The translations under genes and the position numbers were made by a program. The notes below the pieces were generated by a model. The model was not told where the DNA came from. It saw nothing but the letters and a program-made list of their open reading frames with translations, and made no database searches. Below, in pieces: positions 50,701 to 54,900 of a stretch of DNA of 64,000 nucleotides; the first letter of the stretch is position 1, and the number at the start of each line of letters is the position of its first letter. This DNA comes from Nipponacmea schrenckii (taxonomy: Eukaryota; Mollusca; Gastropoda; Lottiidae), in assembly GCA_030562195.1 (NCBI GenBank), contig JAUJPP010000003.1, positions 12,493,398 to 12,557,397 on the forward strand, in the 5' to 3' direction.

Positions 50701-51917
50701 GGCGCAATATTCGGGATCGTACCTTGCCCGCTGCTAGAACCGCCAACAATGTCCAGGGTCGATGTGGTTTGATCAGCGCTTCCACCGTCCGATGCCGTCT
50801 CCGTGCGGCAGGGTTACGTTGTCGACGCCCTTACGCTGGACCCATCCTGACTGACAGGCATCGCCGTGAACGCCGACAATGGGCTGAACAGCATCGTGTG
50901 TGGTTGTTACGACGTTGGCATGGTGTTTCGATACAGTATCTGGCTAACAACAACATTCCTCTACTTCATTGGCCTGCATTGTCACCAGATTTGTCACCCA
51001 TCGAACACCCAATGCCTCGCAGTTCGTCCGCAGATCAACAACCTTGGGGAACTCAACAATGCCTTGCAGCAAGAGTGGAATGCAGTGCCTCAGGACTTTA
51101 TTCAGAGACTTATCCGTTCAATGAGGAGACGTTGCACAGCTTGTGTTGCTGCTAACGGAGGTCATACACGCTACTGACTTTCCATTTTGACCCCATCTTT
51201 ATTTCATTGTCAGCTGCATTAAATCTTCACTGTTTTTTGCTTCTGTTCTTTATCAAACATTGGTCTACACAAATATGTAAAATTTACATAGATTGCTCAT
51301 TTCTGCTCTTAGAAATCCACAATTTTAGGGGTGGTGCATTTTCAATGATGTTGAGTATATATCAGTAATACCTGTATCAATCTATATCAGTAATACCTGT
51401 ATCAATCTATATCAGTAATACCTGTATCAATCTATATCAGTAATATCAATCTAAATCAGTAATACCTGTATCATTCTTAATAAGTAATACCTGATCAATC
51501 TATATCAGTAATACCTGTATCAATCTGTATCAGTAATACCTGTATCAATCTGTATCAGTAATACCTGAATCAATCTATATCAGTAATACCTGAATCAATC
51601 AATATCAGTAATACCTGTATCAATCTATATCAGTAATACCTGAATCAATCTATATCAGTAATCTGTATCAATCTATATCAGTTATACCTGTATCAATCTA
51701 TATCAGTTATACCGGTATCAATCTACCTGATTCCATCTAACAGCAATACCTATATGAAAATGTAATATAAGAACTATTTAGATAGCATAAACAACATTTA
51801 TGGCACAAAAAAATCTATTTACCGTAACAAATGAGAGTCCTTTCGTACATTCCAAGGGTAACTTGTATCATTTCTATATCCTCTCTTTAGTAATGGGGCA
51901 CACAGCTTATTTCCCAT
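2755..51917 (-). CDS. sif: Still life/TIAM-family Rac guanine nucleotide exchange factor, whole gene (25 coding exons)
   Basis: This is the full coding span; exons are listed separately. The spliced product is 1749 residues. Approximate domains: myristoylation signal at residue 2, WH1 30-135, Ser-rich linker 136-590, PHn 598-712, coiled coil and extension 713-815, Ras-binding domain 913-985, PDZ 985-1065, DH 1180-1390, PHc 1395-1552, disordered tail to 1749. TIAM/Sif proteins load GTP onto Rac at membranes and control actin, cell junctions and, in flies, synapses. The call rests on residue-level matches along the whole length, for example RILKYPLLL in the DH domain, [10 protein letters not shown] in the PDZ, and SIHSACA at the end of PHn. 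All introns are GT-AG, phases are consistent, and the exon sum (5250 nt) is divisible by three. The exons are my manual reconstruction without transcript data. Confidence 0.95.
3763..3953 (-). CDS. sif: sif exon 24: PHc domain, second half
   Basis: Residues 1465-1528: [42 protein letters not shown]1 matches with RHMIPTEALQVR and IVHVKSESEGRPERVFHLC. Acceptor tttcag, donor ATAG|gtgaga. Confidence 0.95.
4192..4368 (-). CDS. sif: sif exon 23: PHc domain, first half
   Basis: Residues 1406-1464: [23 protein letters not shown] and [22 protein letters not shown]1 has ADLSMGDLLLHTTVIWLN and AAFVFKTAVVLVYK. Acceptor ttctag, donor AAAG|gtaaaa. Confidence 0.95.
4609..4733 (-). CDS. sif: sif exon 22: end of DH domain
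   Basis: Residues 1364-1405: [20 protein letters not shown] and [10 protein letters not shown], matching [21 protein letters not shown] in TIAM1. Acceptor ttcacag, donor ACAG|gtataa. Confidence 0.95.
4887..5063 (-). CDS. sif: sif exon 21: DH domain, conserved region 3
   Basis: Residues 1305-1364: [19 protein letters not shown] and [12 protein letters not shown], the catalytic helix that engages Rac switch II and is near-identical in TIAM1. It ends ETDEHHHLS. Acceptor tttcag, donor TCAG|gtacca. Confidence 0.97.
5217..5325 (-). CDS. sif: sif exon 20: DH domain
   Basis: Residues 1269-1305: [18 protein letters not shown] and [12 protein letters not shown], nearly the same as [27 protein letters not shown] of TIAM1 in conserved region 2. 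Acceptor tttcag, donor CCTG|gtaagt. Confidence 0.96.
5515..6012 (+). repeat. Pearl-like element copy in intron 19
   Basis: It begins with a small hairpin (CCTGCCAGGCAAGG) and 'gcccactggtag', shared with the start of the copy at 63642. It ends with a degenerate ACAG-type run (near 5950-5970) and 'tacacccacaatatttaagggcgtata', the counterpart of the end near 903. The middle is diverged and AT-rich. The rest of intron 19 (6013-7892) shows nothing recognisable. Confidence 0.65.
7893..8087 (-). CDS. sif: sif exon 19: DH domain
   Basis: Residues 1204-1268: [30 protein letters not shown] and [13 protein letters not shown], matching DLNCLMERYLKPL, KETFLTQDELDVLFGN and FQVEFLKTLEDGV in TIAM1. Acceptor ttgtag, donor CGA|gtaagt. 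Confidence 0.96.
8516..8665 (-). CDS. sif: sif exon 18: linker and start of DH domain
   Basis: Residues 1154-1203: [13 protein letters not shown], then [23 protein letters not shown]. The last part is DH conserved region 1 (TIAM1 LSDADKLRKVICELLETERTYVK), including the Glu that contacts Rac switch I. Acceptor ttgtag, donor AAG|gtatgg. Confidence 0.95.
9041..9141 (-). CDS. sif: sif exon 17: acidic/Ser linker between PDZ and DH
   Basis: Residues 1120-1153: [15 protein letters not shown] and [12 protein letters not shown]1 has a similarly Ser-rich stretch (SSDETDHSSKSTEQ) here. Acceptor tttcag, donor AAA|gtgagt. Confidence 0.9.
9464..9560. repeat. Possible short interspersed repeat in intron 16
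   Basis: The stretch around 'cattgaaacgtcgcaag' followed by 'ttattaaataaagtaattg' looks like the 'gaaacgtcgc' end of dispersed invertebrate repeats. Only one copy is in the window, so the call is tentative. Confidence 0.25.
9724..9996 (-). CDS. sif: sif exon 16: second half of PDZ and linker
   Basis: Residues 1029-1120: [14 protein letters not shown] and LFLTVRSF complete the PDZ; TIAM1 has GLKAGDEILEINN at this place. A linker with a short poly-proline run (CPPPPSQ) follows. Acceptor tttacag, donor ACCG|gtaagt. Confidence 0.93.
10328..10508 (-). CDS. sif: sif exon 15: end of RBD and first half of PDZ
   Basis: Residues 969-1029: [12 protein letters not shown] closes the Ras-binding domain. 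[15 protein letters not shown] is the PDZ carboxylate-binding loop in the FGFAV form, followed by [15 protein letters not shown]. Acceptor ttgtag, donor CAGG|gtgagc. Confidence 0.93.
11072..11239 (-). CDS. sif: sif exon 14: Ras-binding domain
   Basis: Residues 913-968: [35 protein letters not shown] and [11 protein letters not shown]. The ubiquitin-like Ras-binding fold and the [11 protein letters not shown] pattern match TIAM1 (LDHSAHYLRLK). In mammals this domain receives activated Ras. Acceptor tttcag, donor CTG|gtaagt. Confidence 0.93.
11797..11914 (-). CDS. sif: sif exon 13: Ser-rich linker before the Ras-binding domain
   Basis: Residues 873-912, with [17 protein letters not shown] and ending [10 protein letters not shown], which begins the first strand of the Ras-binding domain. 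Acceptor tttcag, donor CAG|gttagt. Low complexity, but the phase fits both neighbours. Confidence 0.88.
11938..12262. repeat. Threefold tandem repeat (~93-100 bp unit) in intron 12
   Basis: The phrase 'agtgtatggagatacagag' or a variant starts at 11991, 12084 and 12184, each time followed by 'ttgttgtaaaattgtacag' and 'gattttct'. Spacings are 93 and 100 bp. It lies between exons 13 and 12 and has no coding potential. Confidence 0.85.
12371..12591 (-). CDS. sif: sif exon 12: end of Ex domain and linker
   Basis: Residues 800-873, with [21 protein letters not shown], matching MGRLGIFSVSSFHALVAAR of TIAM1, followed by a Ser/Gly-rich linker containing KGSKKGG. Acceptor tttcag, donor ACAGA|gtgagt. 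Confidence 0.94.
12879..13061 (-). CDS. sif: sif exon 11: coiled coil and extension (CC-Ex)
   Basis: Residues 739-799, with [33 protein letters not shown] and ELPNPK. These align with MDEKMKKMGEMQ, FVWEQNLEQ, RFRCYLASLQGG and ELPNPK of TIAM1. This region helps bind IRSp53/Par3-type scaffolds in vertebrates. Acceptor ctatag, donor AAG|gtaata. Confidence 0.95.
13592..13735 (-). CDS. sif: sif exon 10: PHn C-terminal helix and start of coiled coil
   Basis: Residues 691-738. [13 protein letters not shown] is the PH C-terminal helix; [17 protein letters not shown] begins the coiled coil. Both match TIAM1 closely. Acceptor ttccag, donor ACG|gtaagt. Confidence 0.95.
13736..14632. other. Intron 9, no recognisable content
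   Basis: A plus-strand open frame at 13934-14284 has no recognisable domain and AT-rich composition, so it is treated as chance. Short (TA)n stretches are present. Confidence 0.5.
14633..14730 (-). CDS. sif: sif exon 9: PHn middle
   Basis: Residues about 657-690, with [18 protein letters not shown] and GDAFLLQ. These match [17 protein letters not shown] and GDAFLFQ of TIAM1. Acceptor ttgtag, donor ACAG|gtatgt. Confidence 0.94.
14895..17880. mobile_element. Non-autonomous DNA element (~3 kb) filling intron 8
   Basis: Inverted copies of GTGGGACTTTGCTA lie at 14907-14920 and, as reverse complement, 17860-17873. The interior differs from the surrounding intron: it has many CCGGAAGT and AGGTCA motifs and poly-A runs (16258-16280, 17741-17769). 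A diverged internal duplication (about 16848-16970 versus 17456-17575, about 608 bp apart) shares 'ggaagtccccacgc' and 'ctatctatatcctgtaaat'. No transposase is seen. Target duplications could not be fixed, so the superfamily is unknown. Confidence 0.65.
15426..15515. promoter_or_regulatory. Cluster of nuclear-receptor half-sites inside the element
   Basis: Within 90 bp there is a perfect DR1 (AGGTCA-A-AGGTCA, 15426-15438), a perfect IR1 (AGGTCA-A-TGACCT, 15458-15470) and further AGGTCA copies including a DR0-like 'aggtcaaggtca'. A similar set recurs at about 17074-17130. DR1 and IR1 are known RXR-type and ecdysone-receptor-type arrangements. Whether they are bound is unknown. Confidence 0.45.
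17893..18062 (-). CDS. sif: sif exon 8: N-terminal half of PHn
   Basis: Residues about 601-657, with [26 protein letters not shown] and SVPRHIL. Human TIAM1 has the same pattern (KNFLVHKK, WKHYWVSLKG, SIPKHA). PHn-CC-Ex binds phosphoinositides and scaffold partners and targets the protein to membrane. The donor (CTTG|gtaggt) lies only about 18 bp from the terminal repeat of the transposon filling the next intron. Confidence 0.93.
18063..19067. other. Intron 7, no recognisable content
   Basis: AT-rich intron of about 1 kb. No repeat structure, RNA gene or open frame was recognised. Confidence 0.5.
19068..19171 (-). CDS. sif: sif exon 7: acidic linker and first residues of PHn
   Basis: Residues about 567-601, starting [11 protein letters not shown] and ending VGAIRKAG. 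The ending matches VRKAG at the PHn start of TIAM1. Acceptor ttgtag, donor CTGG|gtaagt. It is the first exon shared by the long and the predicted short isoform. Confidence 0.9.
19172..20212. other. Intron between alternative start exon and exon 7
   Basis: About 1 kb of AT-rich sequence. I see nothing in it beyond its splice signals. Confidence 0.5.
20213..20260 (-). CDS. sif: Alternative first coding exon of sif (short isoform)
   Basis: On the minus strand an ATG at 20260 opens 16 codons, [16 protein letters not shown], ending at a strong donor (TTTTG|gtaagt). Joining to exon 7 is phase 0 and gives ESLLLLSEEDGD. An in-frame TAA lies two codons upstream, so this cannot be an internal cassette of the long form. 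The base at -3 is A, a favourable start context. The short protein would be 16 + 1183 = 1199 residues, starting just before PHn. No TATA box is seen; possible acceptors upstream (such as tctatag) leave open an earlier non-coding exon. Confidence 0.7.
20950..22590. repeat. 47-bp minisatellite array (~33 copies)
   Basis: The unit contains 'aaacaaaggtttatttcag' then 'aatctataagcttatcag' with a 47-bp period. The first ten or so units are nearly identical (about 20996-21440). The middle units are diverged, and from about 22060 a second homogeneous variant carries 'agaccatcaaagcctatc'. It lies about 0.7 kb upstream (minus strand) of the alternative start exon, within intron 6. Confidence 0.95.
22591..23666. 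other. Intron 6 remainder
   Basis: Decayed repeat units near the start, then AT-rich single-copy-looking sequence up to exon 6. Nothing coding was recognised. Confidence 0.5.
23667..23788 (-). CDS. sif: sif exon 6: linker before PHn (long isoform only)
   Basis: Residues about 526-566, beginning [10 protein letters not shown] and ending [11 protein letters not shown]; Gly- and Ser-rich. Acceptor ttgacag, donor GAG|gtgagt. It joins exon 7 at phase 0 to read YLGELSEEDGD. It is separated from exon 5 by a 15 kb intron and from exon 7 by the alternative start exon. Confidence 0.9.
23789..27087. other. Intron 5, left part
   Basis: AT-rich sequence with a short (GAGAAAA)4 microsatellite at about 25714-25742. 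Short open frames here lack recognisable domains. No RNA gene is seen. Confidence 0.5.
27096..28485. mobile_element. hAT-like non-autonomous element (MITE), 1390 bp
   Basis: Flanked by an exact 8-bp target duplication, CCAATTTA, at 27088-27095 and 28486-28493. Termini are CAGGAGCGTAGC on the left and CAGGGGCGTAGC (reverse complement of the right end). An 8-bp duplication with CAGGG-type ends is typical of the hAT superfamily. The interior is GC-richer than its surroundings. It has two copies of a ~170-bp block (about 27410-27575 and 27580-27750) and many 'ttccgcgttttaccgac' repeats. No transposase is present. Confidence 0.85.
28434..28470. repeat. G-run/C-run hairpin at the right end of the hAT-like element
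   Basis: A run of 12 G (28434-28445), then TGTGACA, then runs of C. The two arms pair to form a hairpin with very GC-rich stem, and the G tract could form a quadruplex. Confidence 0.7.
28494..35665. other. Intron 5, middle part
   Basis: About 7 kb of AT-rich sequence without a recognisable gene, RNA or clear repeat. The open frames at 32703-32999 and 32996-33304 have no recognised domain. Confidence 0.45.
35666..35815. repeat. 75-bp tandem duplication
   Basis: Two near-identical copies (35666-35740 and 35741-35815) start with 'atagtcatgttaacac' and contain 'acctagcatgaacaacattt'. The few mismatches point to a fairly recent local duplication. Confidence 0.9.
37113..38796. mobile_element. PIF/Harbinger-like non-autonomous element with a nested MITE
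   Basis: Terminal inverted repeats of 33 bp (37113-37145 and 38764-38796) begin GGCCGTACAAAG and GGCCGTGCAAAG and differ at one base. The element is flanked by TAA at 37110-37112 and 38797-38799. A 3-bp TWA duplication with long inverted repeats fits PIF/Harbinger. No transposase or Myb-like ORF is visible. A second transposon sits inside at 38142-38636. Confidence 0.8.
38142..38636 (-). mobile_element. MITE copy B (TA-flanked), nested in the Harbinger-like element
   Basis: It begins AAGGAGCCCAGGCTTTATTT and ends with the near inverse, flanked by TA on both sides. Its body is the reverse orientation of the copy at 40693-41156, sharing 'cggacaatcatccgacagcc', 'ctacagagcttacctttg' and 'agtcctcagaaatactcaag' (or their complements). 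TA flanks fit Tc1/mariner-type insertion. Confidence 0.75.
38920..40030 (-). CDS. sif: sif exon 5: large Ser/Pro-rich disordered region
   Basis: At 1111 nt this is the largest exon, covering residues about 156-526. It is rich in Ser, Pro, Thr and Asn with no globular fold, like the N-terminal half of TIAM1. Near its end is DSGIGG (residues 498-503, bases 39004-38987), matching the DSGIEG of human TIAM1. It ends KVG and joins exon 6 in phase. Acceptor tttcag after AAATA, donor GTTG|gtaagt. Confidence 0.93.
40693..41156 (+). mobile_element. MITE copy A (TA-flanked) in intron 4
   Basis: 464 bp. Ends are AAGGGGCACAATCTTGATTT and, reversed, AAGGGGCACAGGCTTGATTT: 20 bp with two mismatches, flanked by TA (within TTAA on the left and TTTAA on the right). 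Its internal open frame (40819-41049) has no known domain. Confidence 0.78.
41157..42306. other. Intron 4 remainder
   Basis: AT-rich sequence between MITE copy A and exon 4. Nothing recognised. Confidence 0.5.
42307..42372 (-). CDS. sif: sif exon 4: short basic Ser-rich linker
   Basis: A 66-nt phase-0 exon of 22 residues ([12 protein letters not shown]...LRLSPPK) between the WH1 domain and the Ser-rich region. Being phase 0 on both sides, it could be skipped without a frame shift. Its RKASS stretch looks like a basophilic kinase site. The acceptor (aacag) and donor (AAG|gttaga) are acceptable. It is accepted because exons 3 and 5 are also phase 0 here and the composition fits. Confidence 0.78.
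42373..43182. other. Intron 3, no recognisable content
   Basis: Plain AT-rich intron of 810 bp. Confidence 0.5.
43183..43304 (-). CDS. sif: sif exon 3: second part of WH1/EVH1 domain
   Basis: Residues about 93-133. Key stretches are [16 protein letters not shown] and AHRFRDCCA. The WGLNF strand followed by the A..F..C helix is characteristic of the WH1 fold. Acceptor tttcag, donor GCG|gtaatt. Confidence 0.9.
43305..45287. other. Intron 2, no recognisable content
   Basis: About 2 kb of AT-rich sequence. The minus open frame at 44074-44376 has no recognised domain. Confidence 0.5.
45288..45469 (-). CDS. sif: sif exon 2: first part of WH1/EVH1 domain
   Basis: Residues about 32-93, including [17 protein letters not shown] and [17 protein letters not shown]. 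The pattern fits the Sif-type WH1 (EVH1) domain, with the early aromatic LWADVF strand and a VFxI..Y core. WH1 domains usually bind proline-rich ligands. The acceptor is ttacag and the donor CCAG|gtaaat; it joins exon 3 to read QPGTIICP. Confidence 0.9.
45470..47600. other. Intron 1 (coding), left part
   Basis: AT-rich sequence between exon 2 and the 25-bp minisatellite. Nothing coding is seen. Confidence 0.5.
47735..48142. repeat. 25-bp minisatellite, segment 1
   Basis: Tandem units of 'cctgtatcaatctatatcag' plus 'taata' with a 25-bp period; looser copies begin near 47608. The array stops where the pogo-like MITE begins. Confidence 0.93.
48145..49575. mobile_element. pogo/Tigger-like non-autonomous element inside the minisatellite
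   Basis: Ends are CAGTATATCC on the left and CAGTATAACC (reverse complement of the right end), flanked by TA at 48143-48144 and 49576-49577. TA duplication and CAGTA-type ends fit the pogo/Tigger branch of Tc1/mariner. Both ends go on into GGCCACCTT-like repeats. There is no transposase. A separate element sits inside at 48612-49235. Confidence 0.75.
48612..49235. mobile_element. piggyBac-like MITE nested in the pogo-like element
   Basis: A 14-bp perfect inverted repeat, CCCTTCCTGAGCTA, lies at 48612-48625 and 49222-49235. It is flanked by TTAA at 48608-48611 and 49236-49239. TTAA duplication with CCC ends is the signature of piggyBac. Size 624 bp, non-coding (the open frame 48683-48931 has no known domain). 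Confidence 0.85.
49578..50290. repeat. 25-bp minisatellite, segment 2
   Basis: Same 25-bp unit as segment 1, about 28 copies with scattered changes, ending at the Tc1-like remnant. Confidence 0.93.
50291..51347 (+). mobile_element. Degenerate Tc1-like transposon
   Basis: It holds the transposase pseudogene at 50514-51177. The right end runs 'cacaattttaggggtggtgc' to 'gatgttgag', followed by TA and then the minisatellite again. A matching inverted end on the left was not found, so the left side is probably deleted or rearranged. Confidence 0.7.
50514..51177 (+). pseudogene. Tc1/mariner transposase pseudogene
   Basis: The likely original start is ATG at 50514 (MPR), followed at codon 4 by TAG; the frame then continues [13 protein letters not shown]. 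The N-terminal helix-turn-helix is clear ([19 protein letters not shown]). After RRQWAEQHR the sequence jumps to [16 protein letters not shown], so the segment with the first two catalytic Asp residues is missing. A frameshift then puts the end ([15 protein letters not shown], ending NGGHTRY) in another frame. Inactive on three counts: stop, deletion, frameshift. Confidence 0.9.
51348..51745. repeat. 25-bp minisatellite, segment 3
   Basis: The same unit resumes after the Tc1-like remnant and ends about 80 bp before the exon 1 donor, so the array nearly reaches the first coding exon. Confidence 0.92.
51823..51917 (-). CDS. sif: sif exon 1: start codon and N-myristoylation signal
   Basis: The exon encodes residues 1-31 plus two bases, beginning [12 protein letters not shown] and ending HLL(R). 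Gly2 with a following Asn and basic residues fits an N-myristoylation signal, and Cys6 is a possible palmitoylation site. Drosophila Sif starts MGNKL and human TIAM1 starts MGNAE, which decided this ATG over four out-of-frame upstream ones. The donor is CG|gtaaat and joins exon 2 in phase to give HLLRLWADVF. Confidence 0.88.
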
Positions 51918-51961
51918 TCTTCATCTTTTCCCATTTAGTGTAAATATCATAGTTCACACAT
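51918..51961 (-). promoter_or_regulatory. 5' UTR part of exon 1 with four upstream ORFs
   Basis: A splice acceptor (ttgcag on the minus strand) ends at 51962, so this exon continues from an upstream non-coding exon that I could not place. The 44-nt leader has four ATGs before the MGNKL start. uORF1 (51961-51947) encodes four residues. uORF2 (51950-51921) encodes nine. uORF3 (51934-51887) encodes fifteen and overlaps the main start out of frame. uORF4 (51924-51907) encodes five and also overlaps the start. Translational control is an inference. Confidence 0.75.
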
Positions 51962-54900
51962 CTGCAAATACAAAAAAAATAGCATAACATGTTACAAACT
52001 AATAATAAGTTTCTTTGATAATTTCCATCAAATAATATCATATGAAACCTCATATATGTCATATTTGATGATTTCCTCTTTGAAAGCTCATAAAAGCGTG
52101 GATCATGTAAGCCTCATATTCCTAGCTTGATTATAAATAACATAAATTCACTAATCATATAACATGTTTAATAAATAGTCAGTTTCCAACTTCTCTTTTA
52201 TGCAGAAAAAAACCTTGTATACGGTACTATAATATGAGCAATTGAGTTATCATATTGAGATTTAAATTGTCAAAAATGAAAACTACATAAAATAACAGAT
52301 TTAACCAAATACACGCACATACAGTTGTTTGCATTTTTTTGGAAAAGTAAATTTGAATCATAAAAAATCATACAATATTTTAAGCTGTCACACACAATAT
52401 TTACTTTGGCTTTCCATAAAACAATATACAAATACATCTTCAGCTCATATAAATTTTTGAGAAACAGCCCTAAGTTTTAAGTTAAGATTCCTCTCCATAC
52501 ATGAGGTATTGAGAGAGATGAGTCAGGACAGTTAAGGTGAACATGTGTGCCTAATCTTATTATAATGCAAAACAAGTCACAGCAGTTTACAAGTCTTATA
52601 TATATTGTAATAACATCTATTTCGCTTAAACATTATACAGTTCGTGAAACACCAATTTAGATTGTTGCCATCAATGATAAACTTTCCTACTCTACTCACA
52701 AATATGCTTTCATGCTAAAGCAATGATCCAAAATTAAATTAACTAGAGTTGTAGCCGTAATTTTACAATAGTTCTTACAAACACCATATTAACAAGAATC
52801 TAAATCAATCACATTCACACTATTGTTCAGAAAATACATAGTTGTTCGCAAAATAAACTCTAAATTAATCACATGTAGGCTACATCTATGTTTTTATCAC
52901 ACTTTTACATACTGTCCACCAGGAATATAGAATGAAAAGCAGAAGAATGGTATGAAAAGTAGTGAAAATATCTAGTATGATGTGAGAAATACCTGTACTA
53001 GCCACCTGACACTAGGTTCTTACAATTATTATAATGTCACAGCTGTTCTTTATTTCATCATTCATATTGATATACATCATATACTAACTATACTTTAAAT
53101 AGTAAACTTAATATACACATATAATATATTCATCATATATTTATTACAGTTTACCAAAAACTGACCACAACTAACAGTAAAAATACGACAACCTACAAAC
53201 TATCCTTGTGGTGACTACAGAAAAAGTTAAATAATATAATTTTGAAAACTGAAATGAATATAATAGTTGAATGTAATAAACATGGAATCAGTGTACCATA
53301 AAATAATCCAATACAGTTGTCTAAATATTTTCATTCCTAGCTAATTGAGGTCAATTTCCTCAAGGTGTTAATGTATTCATTTTCGCTTGTATTAGTAATA
53401 ACTCCAAGAGGTAAGTATAATGGTTAAAGTGTGACAAAGGCTACTAATAAATGAAATACAGCACTATCATCCAGAAAACAATTATGTAGATTGACATATA
53501 TCTCTTTAAGACTGAAAAAAGCAGAAAAAAGTTTTAGAACCCAAATCCCAAAACCTCATAATGGAACAAATTAAATATTGTCTCAGTTATGTCACCTTTT
53601 ACAAATTTGAAAAACTAGATAAAGAGTCTGTCAACTAAAATTTAAAATTTAATGCAAGATGAAGTTATGCGTAAGATTGTATAAATTGTGAATAAAAAGA
53701 TGTTTGAATGGTTGGCTAGTGTGATTAAGAATCAATATATATCAAGAGGAAGGGGTAATGGTATTGACATAAATCTTATCTCTCTATATGTTGACTTTCT
53801 AGCCTCCTTTACAATCCCCCATCTTCTACAACAAACATACTGTCAGTCTACAGAGACTTTAGAAAAACAGGAATCTAGAATTTCAAATTATTAACTTAAT
53901 CTGAAAACATTTCATCATATTACACACTTAGTTAACTTGCCTACAGAAAATCTTTTAAAAAAACTCTAATTGACAGCAGTGACCTTTATATTATTATGGA
54001 CTTCAATGAATGTTTTAAAGAGTGTTGTGCCAGTATTCATGCAACAACCAATTGAATTAAATGTAACTTTATCAAAAATTACAAATCAGGCATTAACTTT
54101 TCATGGTTTTAAATGAAACAAGTAGCATTTATATAAAATCTGGCATGTTCTGCTTCTTCATTCCATACAGTTTCTTTAACAAAAGTTTTAAGTTTCTTGC
54201 CTTTGAGGTTCTAAATAGGTGATATCTGACACATGGAAGCATTGCTAGTGGCATCAGTATTACGTATCTAGCATTTATCTTGCTGAGAGAGGATTCAAAC
54301 CCACAGCAAACTGCCCAGCAAACAGGATATATATATATATTTAGAAATATTACCATCTAACTTAATGTATAACTATCTGACTATATTAGATGTGTAGTAA
54401 TCTAGATTCTCATTGTTGATAAATAATTATCAAATATCAAATCTTTATCTCATCTACCTCTTGAAATACCTGTCTAGATATACCCTTACAATTACTAGTA
54501 TTTTAACCTTTAACTGAGAAATTTTACATATATCAAACAGTCTAGGTTGTCAAAATTTAAATATTAGCTGGATCTTGAAAAACTCAAAGAACTAAATTTC
54601 TTTGAGTATTTTCCATATTGTCTGAGGTTAGCTAGACACCCCTTTAAATCATATACTTGTTGATCTAAAAACTAAAAAATTTAAAATCAACAGTTGAAAA
54701 TATAAAGAAAGAATCTAATAATTCTGCTAAACATACCTCCAACACTTCAATACTTAAATTTTTCTCAATTGCTTACCTTGGCAACAACCCTTAAATAAGT
54801 GAGTAATATCAGAGAATTTTCAAGCCACAGGTCAAAACAAAAGATACAAACTATTAAGTTGAAACAAGAATTTGAATAACAATTGAATTCATTCATAGTT

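Noticed and set aside
54270..54325. Minus-strand GGGTTTGAATCC resembling a tRNA B box
   Set aside because: No matching A box at the right spacing, no cloverleaf, no second copy in the window; a SINE origin cannot be supported.
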